From positions 186,001-250,000 of the forward strand of contig NZ_WTWY01000006.1 of assembly GCF_009870825.1 (NCBI RefSeq): 64,000 bases of DNA. Reading direction: 5' to 3'. This DNA is from Paenibacillus sp. USDA918EY. Lineage in GTDB: Bacteria; Bacillota; Bacilli; Paenibacillales; Paenibacillaceae. Positions 17,872 through 26,416 of the stretch are shown piece by piece. How positions within the stretch are numbered: position 1 is the stretch's first letter; the number at the start of each line of letters is the position of its first letter. Below the pieces are notes generated by a model. It did no database searches. It had not been told where the DNA came from and was given only the letters and a program-made list of their open reading frames with translations. The position numbers were made by a program, and so were the translations under genes.

Positions 17872-19056
17872 TTAATCCTGTTCAAGCGCCGTTAACGACT
17901 GGGCCGTAAAATGGTAAAATGCCATGGCATCTTCCCCGGTGGCAAAACCGGCCTGTGCCATCTTGTCGCTGCCCCCGCCTTTGCCGCGATAATCGGCCAA
18001 ATGCTGCTTGAAAAATGCGCCGCAGGCAATTTCGCTTTTTCCTCCTTGGGCAAGGAGCACCTTATTTTCTCCTTCCGACACAAAGAGCACGGTCACATCG
18101 GCTTGGTCGGTGAGCTTGGACGCCAGGTTTTGCAAATCCTTCAGCGGCTTGTCCGCAAAGACATGCTTGATCAGGCTGCCCTGACGGTCTGCCAACAGCT
18201 TTTCGGCCAAGTACGCGTCATTTTCGGCCTTCACGGCGTTCAGTTCAGCTTGGAGCTGCTTCTGCTCCTGATCCCATTTTGCGATCCGGTCCAATATCTC
18301 TTCCTTTCCGGTATTAAAACGGGCCGACAGACTGCCGAGAATCTCCATGCCGGCATTAAATTCTCTAAGCGCACGATAACCGCATTTAAAATAAAGACGC
18401 ATATGTCCTTTCTGCTTCTCGGCTCTCAGCAGTTTGACCATTCCGATTTCACCCGTTGCAGAGACATGCGTGCCGCCGCAGGCGTTGTATTCGATCCCTT
18501 CGATTTCAACGATCCGGATATTTTCGGCTACCGTCGGCTGCTTCACCAGCGGCAAGGCGGCCGCTTGCTCCCGGCTCACAAAATAATTCGTTACCTTCCG
18601 GTTGAGATAAACCTGATCATTTACTTCCAATTCCAGCATCATCAGCTCGTCCTGAGGCAAGTCGGATCGGGCAATATCAATGGTGGCGTAATCCTGACCC
18701 AAGTGGAAACTAAGCGTTTCCGCCTTGCATGCCTCCAGACACATGGCCGACAGCAAATGCTGGCCGCTGTGATGCTGCATATGGTCGAACCTTCTGTCCC
18801 AATCCAACCGGCAGCCAACCACGTCTTTTTCAGGAACACGCTCGACCTTATGCAGAATTTCTCCTTCCTCCTGAACGACATCAAGCACCGGAATGGCATC
18901 GATCCACCCCAAATCACAGGGCTGCCCCCCGCCGTGCGGATAAAAGGCCGTCTCCTCCAGCACCAAATATATTCCGTCCTCCCGCTTCAATTTGCTCGTG
19001 ATTCGCGTCTCCCAATCCCGGATATAAGCGGATTCGTAATAAAGCTTTTTCGTCAT
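17872..19056 (-). CDS. Alanyl-tRNA editing protein (AlaX-like, with DHHA1 domain)
   Basis: 394 residues homologous to the editing half of AlaRS. Metal ligands are His96 and His100 in HHSGQH and Cys193 and His197 in CGGTH. The N-terminal beta-barrel motif AFYPHGGGQPCDLG is intact. A coiled coil (about 255-300) joins it to a C-terminal DHHA1-like domain with GGGSDKMAQAGF. The protein hydrolyses Ser- or Gly-mischarged tRNA-Ala in trans. The gene is a conventional chromosomal type and lacks any attC-like site. Confidence 0.92.
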   Translation of the reverse strand: MTKKLYYESAYIRDWETRITSKLKREDGIYLVLEETAFYPHGGGQPCDLGWIDAIPVLDVVQEEGEILHKVERVPEKDVVGCRLDWDRRFDHMQHHSGQHLLSAMCLEACKAETLSFHLGQDYATIDIARSDLPQDELMMLELEVNDQVYLNRKVTNYFVSREQAAALPLVKQPTVAENIRIVEIEGIEYNACGGTHVSATGEIGMVKLLRAEKQKGHMRLYFKCGYRALREFNAGMEILGSLSARFNTGKEEILDRIAKWDQEQKQLQAELNAVKAENDAYLAEKLLADRQGSLIKHVFADKPLKDLQNLASKLTDQADVTVLFVSEGENKVLLAQGGKSEIACGAFFKQHLADYRGKGGGSDKMAQAGFATGEDAMAFYHFTAQSLTALEQD

Positions 19057-19386
19057 TTTCGTATCCTCACTGTTTCAGGTTAAATTCACTTTAGTTTCAG
19101 CTTACTACAAAAACACCCTACAACGCCAAGTTCCCTGAAGAAGAAAAAAGACCGCCTGCCGGCGATCCGAACAACATGGTTTTCATGATAGTGTTTACGA
19201 CGTGACGACGCGCCCCAGCGTACCGATGGGATTGAACGAATGCTGTATTTTCTTGGTGCATCTAACGGTATGGCATTACGGCTTATGGACTGCTTAGTAT
19301 TACTACACCTCGCGATGATTCTTTGTAATTTTGTTGCTGCCATCTCCGATAAGTTACATAAAGATCTGCACATCTCGAATAAGAAA
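19057..19386. other. Intergenic stretch, only a terminator recognised
   Basis: Apart from the terminator at 19144-19167 no gene is convincing. The segment just after the terminator resembles a stretch at 26288-26345 (both contain ACCGCCTGC and TTCATGATA at the same spacing). This suggests a duplicated or shared relic. Confidence 0.45.
19144..19167 (-). terminator. Rho-independent terminator
   Basis: Minus strand: GATCGCC-GGCA-GGCGGTC followed by TTTTTT. Serves the GNAT gene at 19387-19809. Confidence 0.85.
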
Positions 19387-19809
19387 TTATTTCATTCTGC
19401 TTTGAGGTGCTCGTCTCATATAACGTTCTGGATCCTTTTCGAAACCATATTGTTCATATAATCCATGTGCATCTGCTGTCCCTAATAGTCCAGTCATCCA
19501 TTCGTATCGTTCAGAATGTACAATGGTTTCAATAAGCTTTTTGCCTATGCCTTGACCACGATATTCCTCCAAAACAAATACATCGCAAATATAATAAAAT
19601 GTTGCTTCATCTGTGATGACTCTAGCAAATCCAATTTGGTTATCCTCGCAATAAACACCATAGCAATGAGAAGTTTCAATTGATTTTAAGATACGTTCTG
19701 GAGCTCTATTTTTTGCCCAGTAGCTTTTGCTTAAAAAGTCTAAAACAATTTCCCGATTAATCTTGAAACGATCATCTGAGATCAGGTAATTTTTAAATGA
19801 AACCTCCAT
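19387..19809 (-). CDS. GNAT family N-acetyltransferase (YjdJ/ArsN-like size)
   Basis: 140 residues. Core: FYYICDVFVLEEYRGQGIGKKLIETIV, with canonical Q/R-G-x-G-I-G acetyl-CoA loop, then LLGTADAHGLYEQYGF, the typical L-x-T-x-D-A-H-x-L-Y-x-x-x-GF ending of small amine acetyltransferases. GGAGG site before ATG, strong terminator after. Substrate unknown. Confidence 0.88.
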   Translation of the reverse strand: MEVSFKNYLISDDRFKINREIVLDFLSKSYWAKNRAPERILKSIETSHCYGVYCEDNQIGFARVITDEATFYYICDVFVLEEYRGQGIGKKLIETIVHSERYEWMTGLLGTADAHGLYEQYGFEKDPERYMRRAPQSRMK

Positions 19810-19965
19810 AAGAGTACCTCCATTGATATTGCTTTCACAGATTTTATATAAACGATTCCATATTCACCTACTTGTTTATGATTTTATGTAATTCGGTAAT
19901 TTTAGAGAACGTTCTTTTACTTCACGATCCCTTAATGGTTTGAAGGAGCACGCTTTAAAACGATA

Positions 19966-20745
19966 CTAAAAGAATTGATATAACCCACCCTCGAAATAAT
20001 TATATTCTTCTTCAGTCAATCTTATCTTTCCATACGCATTTAAAAATAACTCTCTATCTCTATCATGATCAAAGGCATTAAATTTGGGTCTAATTGCTAA
20101 TGCAATATCATATCTTGGATCTCCGTATGCTGCTCCGGACCAATCAATAATTCCTACAATATTGCAATCATTCACCAATACATTGTCAATTGTAAAATCA
20201 CCATGAATGAATGTGTTTTCCATGGATTTGGGCCTAACCTCTTTCAGCTGCGAGAGAAGCTCTTCTGTTCCGTCAACTTCAAAGTGATTTAAATTATATT
20301 CCGCTTTACTGAGCATTGTATCCAACCACGGTTTATCGTCTTTGATGAATTCAATCGGACACGGGCATTCATGTATACTTCTTAAACCTAATCCAAAATT
20401 AGTAATTGCTTTTTCTTTATCTTTGAGGTTTGGTGTTCCGGATAAAAACGCTCGTAAACTTATACCTTCAATATGGTCCATTAAAAGCCATCTCGTTTTA
20501 TTCTCAACATGAAAAGAATATACTTTAGGAACAAGTAGTCCTGTTTGCGAGAGGTATTGAAGTGCCTTATATTCTTCTAATAACCACTCATTATAGAGTT
20601 CGTTTTCTGTCTTTTTGATTACAAATTTCCCATTCGTAGTTTCAAGTATTGCCACGATTGAAGTATGACCCTGTCGTGGAAAATTAATATTATGGATTTT
20701 TCCGATTTGCCCCAATATCTCATCGGGAATATCATGTATATTCAT
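19966..20745 (-). CDS. Aminoglycoside phosphotransferase-family kinase
   Basis: 259 residues of the APH/choline kinase fold. ATP-binding Lys in KFVIKKTE, catalytic loop HGDFTIDNVLV (Asp base and Asn) and metal-binding IDWSGAAYGDPRYDIA. The helical C-terminal lobe follows. Family members phosphorylate aminoglycosides, macrolides or cell metabolites; resistance cannot be concluded. A decayed attC-like segment lies just upstream (20783-20862), suggesting an old cassette. Confidence 0.85.
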   Translation of the reverse strand: MNIHDIPDEILGQIGKIHNINFPRQGHTSIVAILETTNGKFVIKKTENELYNEWLLEEYKALQYLSQTGLLVPKVYSFHVENKTRWLLMDHIEGISLRAFLSGTPNLKDKEKAITNFGLGLRSIHECPCPIEFIKDDKPWLDTMLSKAEYNLNHFEVDGTEELLSQLKEVRPKSMENTFIHGDFTIDNVLVNDCNIVGIIDWSGAAYGDPRYDIALAIRPKFNAFDHDRDRELFLNAYGKIRLTEEEYNYFEGGLYQFF

Positions 20746-20782
20746 GGATTAGATTCCTCTTCTTCACATGTTTTTTGTGCCT

Positions 20783-20862
20783 TTTCATAAACGTTCCAGT
20801 ATTCATGAATCCTCACCAAAAACAAACTAAGCCCCAAGAGAGCCGCCGCGACGCGGTAACTT
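20783..20862 (-). repeat. Degenerate attC-like half site
   Basis: CATAAACGTT-CCAGTATTCATGA followed by CCTCACC and a CCGCGACGCGGTAA segment matches the left half of the site at 44950-45153 (GGATAACGTTTCCGTATTCACGA..., CCTCACCGAC, CCGCGACGCGGTTA). The right half is gone. Confidence 0.6.
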
Positions 20863-20863
20863 T

Positions 20864-21325
20864 TTACCATACAGACAACTTAGTCCTTGAATCGTTCTCA
20901 TCAGTGATAAGACGAACATGTATGAATCCTTTTTCAATGGCATTATTATATAGGATATCTATTTCATTATCGTTTTTACAGTAAATAGTGATATAGACGC
21001 TATCCACTACCAACAGAACAAGGTAACATTCGCTGTTCAAAAACTCTTCATAGGTTTCAACATGAATTACTTTTTTGCCTTTTGGAAATGCTTTGAAATC
21101 TGCAAAAATCAAATAATACGTCTTTCGAATGATGTTATTAAAAAGCGCGCCGTCCACCGCTTCTACATTGTCAGGGAATAGCGGCTCTAAATCGCCGTCA
21201 TTTATTAAGTAGGACTCCTCTCCTCCAATACGCCAGTCATATTGGGATACTTCGAGGGGCTCTAACAGCTCCGAGAGAAAACTTCCATATTCATTTGGGA
21301 TTTTTAAAGTAATTCCTCTTTTCAT
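20864..21325 (-). CDS. DUF2691 family protein
   Basis: 153 residues beginning MKRGITLKIPNEYGSFLSELLEPL, the recognisable start of DUF2691 proteins, with beta-rich body and YYLIFADFKAFP in the middle. Cytoplasmic and of unknown function. AGAGGA site. Flanked by decayed attC-like fragments on both sides. Confidence 0.75.
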   Translation of the reverse strand: MKRGITLKIPNEYGSFLSELLEPLEVSQYDWRIGGEESYLINDGDLEPLFPDNVEAVDGALFNNIIRKTYYLIFADFKAFPKGKKVIHVETYEEFLNSECYLVLLVVDSVYITIYCKNDNEIDILYNNAIEKGFIHVRLITDENDSRTKLSVW

Positions 21326-21352
21326 TGTGGTTCCTCTTTTTTTATCGTATTT

Positions 21353-21375
21353 CGTATAACGTTAGCCAGCCATTT
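21353..21375 (-). repeat. attC-like left-end remnant
   Basis: CGTATAACGTTAGCC is an intact GTTATNN box (minus strand GTTATAC) with the AACGTT core, but no paired right end is visible. Confidence 0.45.
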
Positions 21376-21412
21376 TATCCCTTACATCCCCCTCTCATCA
21401 GAAAACATTAGA

Positions 21413-21904
21413 TCAATAAAAGTAGCCTAAAAAATCCAAATCTCCCCCGCTCCAAACGGTCTTTCCTACTTCCTTAATCATTAACTGATCAACCTCTTCA
21501 TGGCCTATACCGTTGATTGTCTGCGTTTCATAATCAATTTTCATCCATTTACATTTATTCTTTACCGGCTTATATCCATTTCTCAAATAGAAGTTCATCT
21601 TATCGGTAAATAAAAGTATAAAATCGATATTTCGGCCCTCAGAAAATTGATCAACTTCTAACAAATCAATTACACCCAGTATTTTCACCGGTTTCCCATT
21701 TAAATTCATCACTCTATATTCCAATCCTACATGCCCTATGAGCTGATTTTCTTCGTTAAAAGCTAAAAATCTAAAATGCGGTAATTGTTTAAAATAAATT
21801 CGATCCTTAGGATAAATATCCGGAAAACTGTCGATTAACAATTCTTGTATAGCTGCTTCTAATTCGTTACTTAAATCATATTCAAATACTTTTTCTATCT
21901 TCAA
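21413..21904 (-). CDS. GNAT-like N-acetyltransferase (AAC(2')/NodA-like)
   Basis: TTG at 21904 (GGAGAGG five bases upstream) gives 163 residues; a GTG two codons earlier overlaps the binding site. Central strands FRFLAFNEENQLIGHVGLEYRVMNLNGKPVKILGVIDLLEV correspond to the GNAT beta-sheet. FYLRNGYKPVKNKCKWMKID is the last helix and strand. The Q/R-x-x-G-x-G/A loop is replaced by DQFSEGRNIDFIL, so acetyl-CoA binding is uncertain. Confidence 0.65.
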   Translation of the reverse strand: MKIEKVFEYDLSNELEAAIQELLIDSFPDIYPKDRIYFKQLPHFRFLAFNEENQLIGHVGLEYRVMNLNGKPVKILGVIDLLEVDQFSEGRNIDFILLFTDKMNFYLRNGYKPVKNKCKWMKIDYETQTINGIGHEEVDQLMIKEVGKTVWSGGDLDFLGYFY

Positions 21905-22064
21905 AGTCACCTCTCCAATCTAACACATATGTGTTTCAACCCTTTTCTGCAGGGTCTTTCGCCTGGCCTGTATCTGATTCCTAACAAAACCTCTAGCTAC
22001 AATGGCCCCCTAGGAAAACCAGCATGCCAATTTATTGTGATCTGAATACATCGACATTTTCGAG

Positions 22065-22273
22065 TTATCTTAAAGGATATTTCAGCTCTATGTCGTGCCC
22101 TTTTAATTCATCGATGAAGATATAGTTATGATCCGCACCTATAATGCAAAGAATTTTTTTACCTTGATTAGAATTAACGGTATTTTTTACTCGCTCGATC
22201 ATGATCTGGTTCCGGATTTCCCACCGAAAATTATACGATCTTGGGTTTAAACCAAAAATAATAACGGGTTAGA
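22065..22273 (-). pseudogene. DUF5694-like gene fragment (C-terminal end)
   Basis: About 69 codons without a start. The reading contains NFRWEIRNQIMIERV, KILCIIGADHNYIFIDEL and ends YPLR-stop, resembling the C-terminus of TraB/DUF5694 proteins. It is cut at the 5' side close to an attC-like half site, so a cassette was probably truncated. Confidence 0.5.
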
Positions 22274-22287
22274 TTCTCGCTGATTTC

Positions 22288-22440
22288 CTATAACATTCCC
22301 GTATTCACGACGCCCCACAGACTTAAGGCTCCGACAGCTGCCGACCGCGATGCAATTAGTCAGTATGGATGTGTCCGCTGAATATGCTTCGTCAACCCGA
22401 AGTACCTCAATCGAATTTACTTCACTACCGGCGGAGAGAA
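22288..22440 (-). repeat. attC-like site, left half intact, right end lost
   Basis: CTATAACATTCCCGTATTCACGAC, the CCGCGATGCAATTAGTC arm and a GTGTCCGC...GGCGGA arm are present. The expected CGTGAATAC-GTTAT right end is absent and the next gene's stop follows directly. Confidence 0.65.
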
Positions 22441-22444
22441 CCAA

Positions 22445-23239
22445 TTAACTCCAATCATCGAAATGTTTGTCAAGGAAGATTAATTCCTTTTTATAATGAG
22501 CTAGATGACCTTCTTCAACTAGTTTTATAAAGGCAGGATCCCCGGCTGCAGCACGCTCAGACAGTGTGGTACACATAAAATTGATACGAGAAATAACCCA
22601 TCTTTTTAAATCCATCGGCACATCCATACCGTAGGAATCAAAAAATAACTTTATTCGTTCTTTCCGCATGGATGCATGATCTATTTTGTTGTATTCAACA
22701 ACCGTATAATCTTCTCCGCTTGGCGCAAACCCAGCTAGGGGAACAGACGTGTACAGAGTGTAAGCAATATCCCAAATACGGGGCCCAAATCCCGCCATAT
22801 CAAAATCAATAATCCCAACTGGGAGCTCATCCTTGAACACAACGTTATATAACGCAGCATCGTTATGACAGACTACTTCATGCTGAGATTCCTCTGGATA
22901 ATCATTTAAAGATTTTTCAGATGTTGAAAATCCTACAGATGAATCATGGAAGCCCCTTAAGATCTTTGCCAATTCAGCCAGCGCCATATTTGACCACATA
23001 TAACTTTCATTTTCAGGGTAGTTATTCCCGGGAACTACGCCTTGAATGTAAGAGAGTACTTCTCTTCCCTTCCCGTCAACTCCTAAATATCTTGGAACGT
23101 ATGGACAACCTCGCTGCTCAAGATACATTAGAAGATCATTTACATATGGGTTTGGTTTTGATTCACGGCGTACCGTCTCCCCTACCTTTACGACTTTATT
23201 AATATTTCCACCGGTCAGGATTTCCTCGTGATCTTTCAA
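22445..23239 (-). CDS. Aminoglycoside phosphotransferase-family kinase
   Basis: 264 residues from a TTG start (GGAGGG ten bases upstream). The catalytic loop is VVCHNDAALYNVVF (H-N-D-x5-N, the variant seen in many cytoplasmic APH-like kinases). Metal-binding segment is VGIIDFDMAGFGPRIWDIA. Residues 10-30 (GGNINKVVKVGETVRRESKPNPYV) form the ATP loop. Substrate unknown. Sits between partial attC-like sites, so likely a cassette gene. Confidence 0.82.
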   Translation of the reverse strand: MKDHEEILTGGNINKVVKVGETVRRESKPNPYVNDLLMYLEQRGCPYVPRYLGVDGKGREVLSYIQGVVPGNNYPENESYMWSNMALAELAKILRGFHDSSVGFSTSEKSLNDYPEESQHEVVCHNDAALYNVVFKDELPVGIIDFDMAGFGPRIWDIAYTLYTSVPLAGFAPSGEDYTVVEYNKIDHASMRKERIKLFFDSYGMDVPMDLKRWVISRINFMCTTLSERAAAGDPAFIKLVEEGHLAHYKKELIFLDKHFDDWS

Positions 23240-23299
23240 TATGTATAAACCCTCCTTGAATCATCTGAATGTCAATGCTCTGAGCTCCTTTGCTTTTTG

Positions 23300-23385
23300 C
23301 ATCCACGACGGTGAAATCACTCCCTGAAAATGCCTCTTACTGACCAAGGGCCGCTCGGCCCACAGCGTTGAATGCAATGTCGATG
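23300..23385 (-). repeat. attC-like right-half remnant
   Basis: CTGACCAAGGGCC and CGGCCCACAGCGTTGAATGCAATGT match the right half of intact sites (GACCAAGGGCC...GCAGCGTGAATACAATGTTAT), with an eroded terminal box. Confidence 0.5.
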
Positions 23386-23390
23386 AAGTT

Positions 23391-23432
23391 ATTGCCTTTA
23401 TTGAATTGCCTTTATTGAATTGCCTTCATTGA
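23391..23432. repeat. Three tandem 14-bp repeats
   Basis: The unit ATTGCCTTTATTGA occurs twice exactly, followed by ATTGCCTTCATTGA (one change). Lies between the attC remnant and the HARE-HTH promoter; possibly slippage-derived. Confidence 0.8.
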
Positions 23433-23474
23433 ATAATCATCTAGAATTGTTAACCACAACACTAAAAGAATCAC

Positions 23475-23517
23475 TTTACAACTTCTTATCCAATGATTAT
23501 AATCAGATTATAATCAT
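23475..23517 (+). promoter_or_regulatory. Promoter with perfect 25-bp palindromic operator
   Basis: -35 TTTACA (23475-23480), 17-bp spacer, perfect -10 TATAAT (23498-23503). A perfect palindrome ATGATTATAATC-A-GATTATAATCAT (23493-23517) covers the -10. It strongly suggests repression, perhaps by the HTH protein encoded just downstream. Confidence 0.8.
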
Positions 23518-23532
23518 TGAAGAGGTGATTTT

Positions 23533-24000
23533 ATGTTGACTGTCCAACAAGCTGCAGAAACCTTATTAAAAGAATTTAACCAACCTTTATCTTCTAAGGA
23601 ACTTGCAAAATTAATTATTGATAGAAATTTAGTATCCAGTTCTGCAAAGGAACCTGAATTATCCTTTGCTCAAACACTTGAGAGAAATATTAGAATGAAT
23701 TCAGGAAATAATCCACGATTAGAATTCGTTCAAACAAGTTCAGGGCGAAAAATAACACTACCATCTATTCAAACTAGAATTACTAATACAAATGATTCAT
23801 CAGTTACAGAAGAAATTACTATTCGGCTTCCTAAGAGCATAATAAACAAAATCAATATAATCAATCAAATCAACAACAACTCCACCACGTGCTCTATTGA
23901 GGATACAATAATCTTCCTTCTTAAAAAGGGTATTTTAACAAGTGCTCCAGAAATATTGAATCAGTTAAAGCATGAACTTGAAGATTCACTTGATTTGTAA
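23533..24000 (+). CDS. HARE-HTH winged-helix protein, reversed within the array
   Basis: 155 residues with AGAGGTG site. Residues 1-75 (VQQAAETLLKEFNQPLSSKELAKLIIDRNLV... FAQTLERNIRMN) match the HARE-HTH/RpoE-delta winged helix found in restriction and chromatin proteins. The C-terminus (EEITIRLPKSIINKINIINQI) looks like a short ribbon-helix element. It is the only clear plus-strand gene in the cassette array, with its own promoter and operator. Lower GC than neighbours. Probably a DNA-binding autoregulator. Confidence 0.7.
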   Translation: MLTVQQAAETLLKEFNQPLSSKELAKLIIDRNLVSSSAKEPELSFAQTLERNIRMNSGNNPRLEFVQTSSGRKITLPSIQTRITNTNDSSVTEEITIRLPKSIINKINIINQINNNSTTCSIEDTIIFLLKKGILTSAPEILNQLKHELEDSLDL

Positions 24001-24005
24001 TAGCA

Positions 24006-24172
24006 AGAATCGTTCCCGTATTCACAAACCCGAGAACCATAAGGCAACTTCTGCTGCCGGTTGCAAACACGGTTAGGTTCGAGGGTTTTTCGCCTGATTC
24101 CACTTCTGTGAAATGCCTCGGGCAAACTGGAGGATATCCCGAAGGTGAATACGGTGTAGCTACTGTTGCAAA
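24006..24172 (-). repeat. attC-like site, eroded terminal boxes
   Basis: Left CGTTCCCGTATTCACAAACCCGAG; internal CGGTTAGGTTCGAGGGTTTT and CGCCTGATTCCACTTC arms; right GGTGAATACGGTGTAGCT. Stem GTATTCAC/GTGAATAC is intact but the GTTAT boxes have mutated. Confidence 0.7.
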
Positions 24173-24188
24173 CATCTTCTGAATTAAC

Positions 24189-24755
24189 TCAAAGAGCCTT
24201 TTTAATAAAATCTTTCTTTAGAATTGAAAATATCAATGTATCCGTAATGCTCTCACCAAATATAAAGTCCCGAAGTAAACCCTCCTGCACAAAACCCAAT
24301 TTTGATAAAAGCCTTACAGATGAATTGTTTTCCGGCATTACTTTAGCTTGTATTCGATTCATATCAAGTGTATGAAATGCAAAGGGAATGATCGTTTGGA
24401 GCACTTCAGTCATGATGCCTTTTCCCCAATGATCTCTTGATAAGTTGTAGGATAAACTAACCATCGATGCCCTAATAAAATCATTCAATATACATGTCCC
24501 AATAATTTTATCATCATCTTTGGCAGCTATTCCCCAAGTGATCATTTCTTTTCTAGTAAATGCGTTATGAAACCGCGTAAATGTTTTTGCGGCTGTCTCC
24601 ACATTTTTAGGTCCTTCATATCCCCAATATTTTGTTACTTCATGATCCGAGAGATAAGTGTAATATTCCTTGGCATCATCAGAACGTAACTCTCTCAGTA
24701 TAAATCTCTCAGTTTCAAGCTTAGGAAAAGTATGAAATGCATCTTTAAATGGCAT
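24189..24755 (-). CDS. GNAT N-acetyltransferase, RimJ/RimL type
   Basis: 188 residues. Starts KLETERFILRELRSDDAKEYYTYLSD, typical of the RimJ/RimL group. Core VSLSYNLSRDHWGKGIMTEVLQTIIPFAF (acetyl-CoA loop H-W-G-K-G-I/M-x-T-E) and VMPENNSSVRLLSKLGFVQEGLLRDF are fully conserved. This group acetylates protein N-termini or small amines. GGAGG site. Between attC-like sites, so a cassette gene. Confidence 0.9.
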   Translation of the reverse strand: MPFKDAFHTFPKLETERFILRELRSDDAKEYYTYLSDHEVTKYWGYEGPKNVETAAKTFTRFHNAFTRKEMITWGIAAKDDDKIIGTCILNDFIRASMVSLSYNLSRDHWGKGIMTEVLQTIIPFAFHTLDMNRIQAKVMPENNSSVRLLSKLGFVQEGLLRDFIFGESITDTLIFSILKKDFIKKAL

Positions 24756-24797
24756 ATGGATCCTCCGGCTTTTGATTTTTTAATTTTTCATTAATTT

Positions 24798-24862
24798 CAG
24801 TTAATGTTTCGCATTCCTGACGTCAGGCGGCTTAAGGCAGCCGGGTCTTCGAGTAGCCAAAA
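24798..24862 (-). repeat. attC-like left half site
   Basis: CAGTTAATGTTTCGCATTCCTGACGTC followed by GGCTTAAGGCAGCCGGGTC. The GCATTCCTGACG arm is the same variant as at 37689-37848. No right partner box. Confidence 0.55.
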
Positions 24863-24980
24863 ACAAGTTTTATTTTAATTTTAGAGGGCTTCTTCCCAGT
24901 TACCTTTATTAATTGGTTCAATATGGATTAAATTCATTCTTTATATTCCTTCCGATTTTCAGTCACTTTTTCGTTGATTT

Positions 24981-25122
24981 CAGCTAACGTGTTTGTATTC
25001 ATGACGACGCCCCGGATCCGGACAGACTTAGCCTTGAAGGCGTTTGAATTTAATCCACTTCACCGCCTATTTCTTCTAGCGAAACAAGGGCAAAGACCCC
25101 AGCGTAGGTGCATTGTTAGCTA
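24981..25122 (-). repeat. attC-like site
   Basis: Left CAGCTAACGTGTTTGTATTCATGAC, right GTAGGTGCATTGTTAGCT. The right box GTTAGCT is the exact inverse complement of the box that opens the same cassette (AGCTAAC at 26119-26125), an unusual variant conserved at both cassette ends. Confidence 0.8.
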
Positions 25123-25140
25123 ATGCCATATGCCTTCCTG

Positions 25141-26082
25141 TTAAACTAACGAAATTCCCAAATAAGTTTTCTCGTTTATTATGGTCTGTTCCATTTCTTC
25201 TAAATATTTAAGCTGTTGTTTATTCAACTGATCTTTTTGTGAAAATTGATGATGATAAACAAATGAATACAGATGCCTAAAATCAACAAAAAAATCTACG
25301 TGCTTCAATATTTCATTCACTGAATTCCCTATTGAATATCCTTCAATAAATGAATCGAAAAATATGGATGCAAACTGATCCCGCCGAGCTCTATCTTTAA
25401 TCGTTTGCGAAGCATGGTATATAGCAATTGCAATATCATATGCAAACCAATTAAATTCACTGTCTCCAAAATCAATATATGTGATTTCGCCCTTATCATA
25501 TATGAAATTATGATGATTTAGGTCGCCATGTATGATTCCATAAAATTCTTCAGACTTGCCCATTGATTTGATATTTTTAAGACATTGCTCCCATTTCTCT
25601 TTAATCCTACTGTTAAACGAATCCATACTCATCTGATAAATCTTATGCTCATTCCATTCCGGTCGTTTGTACTTCCCTTTGTACTTTTTGGATAAGGAAT
25701 GCATCGTCCCCATCCCCTTACCCCATTGCTTGAATAATTGTTCGTTCCAGTCTTCACCGTTAATATCAATATGAGTTCCCTTAACTTTCTCGTAAGCAAC
25801 AAAAAATAGATCGTTCGTCAAATTATTGATATATGATTCTCCATTTATGATTATAGGAATCGATACATTTACTCCATTTTCATGAAGGAATTGAGTCCAT
25901 TCGATTTCAGACAACATTTCCTGCTCCGTATTAAACTCTCTATTAAAAATCTTAACAACGATCGGTACTTCGGAAGTGATTTCGTAAACGTTATTAAAAT
26001 ATCCACCAAGTAAATGAATGTCTGTTCCGTGGTGGTCCAATACATCAAGAATTTGATTGATTACGGATTGGTCAACTTTCAT
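25141..26082 (-). CDS. Aminoglycoside phosphotransferase/homoserine-kinase-like protein
   Basis: 313 residues of the APH fold. ATP Lys in PIVVKIFNRE, catalytic loop IIHGDLNHHNFIYDKGE, metal site ITYIDFGDSEFNWFAYDIAIA. The DFGD and C-terminal helix pattern resemble the SrkA/YihE and homoserine-kinase-type branch. Substrate unknown. GGGGGGAG site. It fills a complete cassette bounded by matching GTTAGCT boxes (26118 and 25122). Confidence 0.85.
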   Translation of the reverse strand: MKVDQSVINQILDVLDHHGTDIHLLGGYFNNVYEITSEVPIVVKIFNREFNTEQEMLSEIEWTQFLHENGVNVSIPIIINGESYINNLTNDLFFVAYEKVKGTHIDINGEDWNEQLFKQWGKGMGTMHSLSKKYKGKYKRPEWNEHKIYQMSMDSFNSRIKEKWEQCLKNIKSMGKSEEFYGIIHGDLNHHNFIYDKGEITYIDFGDSEFNWFAYDIAIAIYHASQTIKDRARRDQFASIFFDSFIEGYSIGNSVNEILKHVDFFVDFRHLYSFVYHHQFSQKDQLNKQQLKYLEEMEQTIINEKTYLGISLV

Positions 26083-26117
26083 TGATCTCCCCCCCTAATT
26101 GTCATTGGATATGACTG

Positions 26118-26262
26118 CAGCTAACGCTCTGTATCAACGAAAAGACCCAGCCTTAGATAGCTCTTATCTTAGGCTGGGTCGATTGTTGTCTGCTAGGTCT
26201 CCCTTGATTATACAACTGACAACCAAAGGACGGTAGTCCTGCAGCGTGAAATTCGTTTTTAC
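26118..26262 (-). repeat. attC-like site with CCCAGCC hairpin arm
   Basis: Left CAGCTAACGCTCTGTATCAACGA. Internal arm GACCCAGCCTTAGATAGC pairs with TATCTTAGGCTGGGTC; second arm TTGTCTGC. Right GCAGCGTGAAATTCG-TTTTT, terminal box eroded. Confidence 0.75.
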
Positions 26263-26416
26263 CGGGGGTTCCATTAAGTTTCCTTCTAAAAAGAAAAAAA
26301 CCGCCTGCAGCATCCCAACAGTACGGTGTTCATGATATATTGCCGAAACACCTTAGCCTTAAGTTCTTTTTTAGCCGGGTTGCGAAATTTCATCAAGAGC
26401 ATTTTTGCACGGTCGG
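26263..26416. other. Short non-coding stretch
   Basis: Contains an ACCGCCTGC...TTCATGATA segment similar to 19150-19190; no gene seen. Confidence 0.4.

Noticed and set aside
17911..19083. 390-codon plus-strand open frame opposite the AlaX gene
   Set aside because: Antisense shadow of a well-supported minus-strand gene; the translated sequence is rich in H, Q and R and has no family features.
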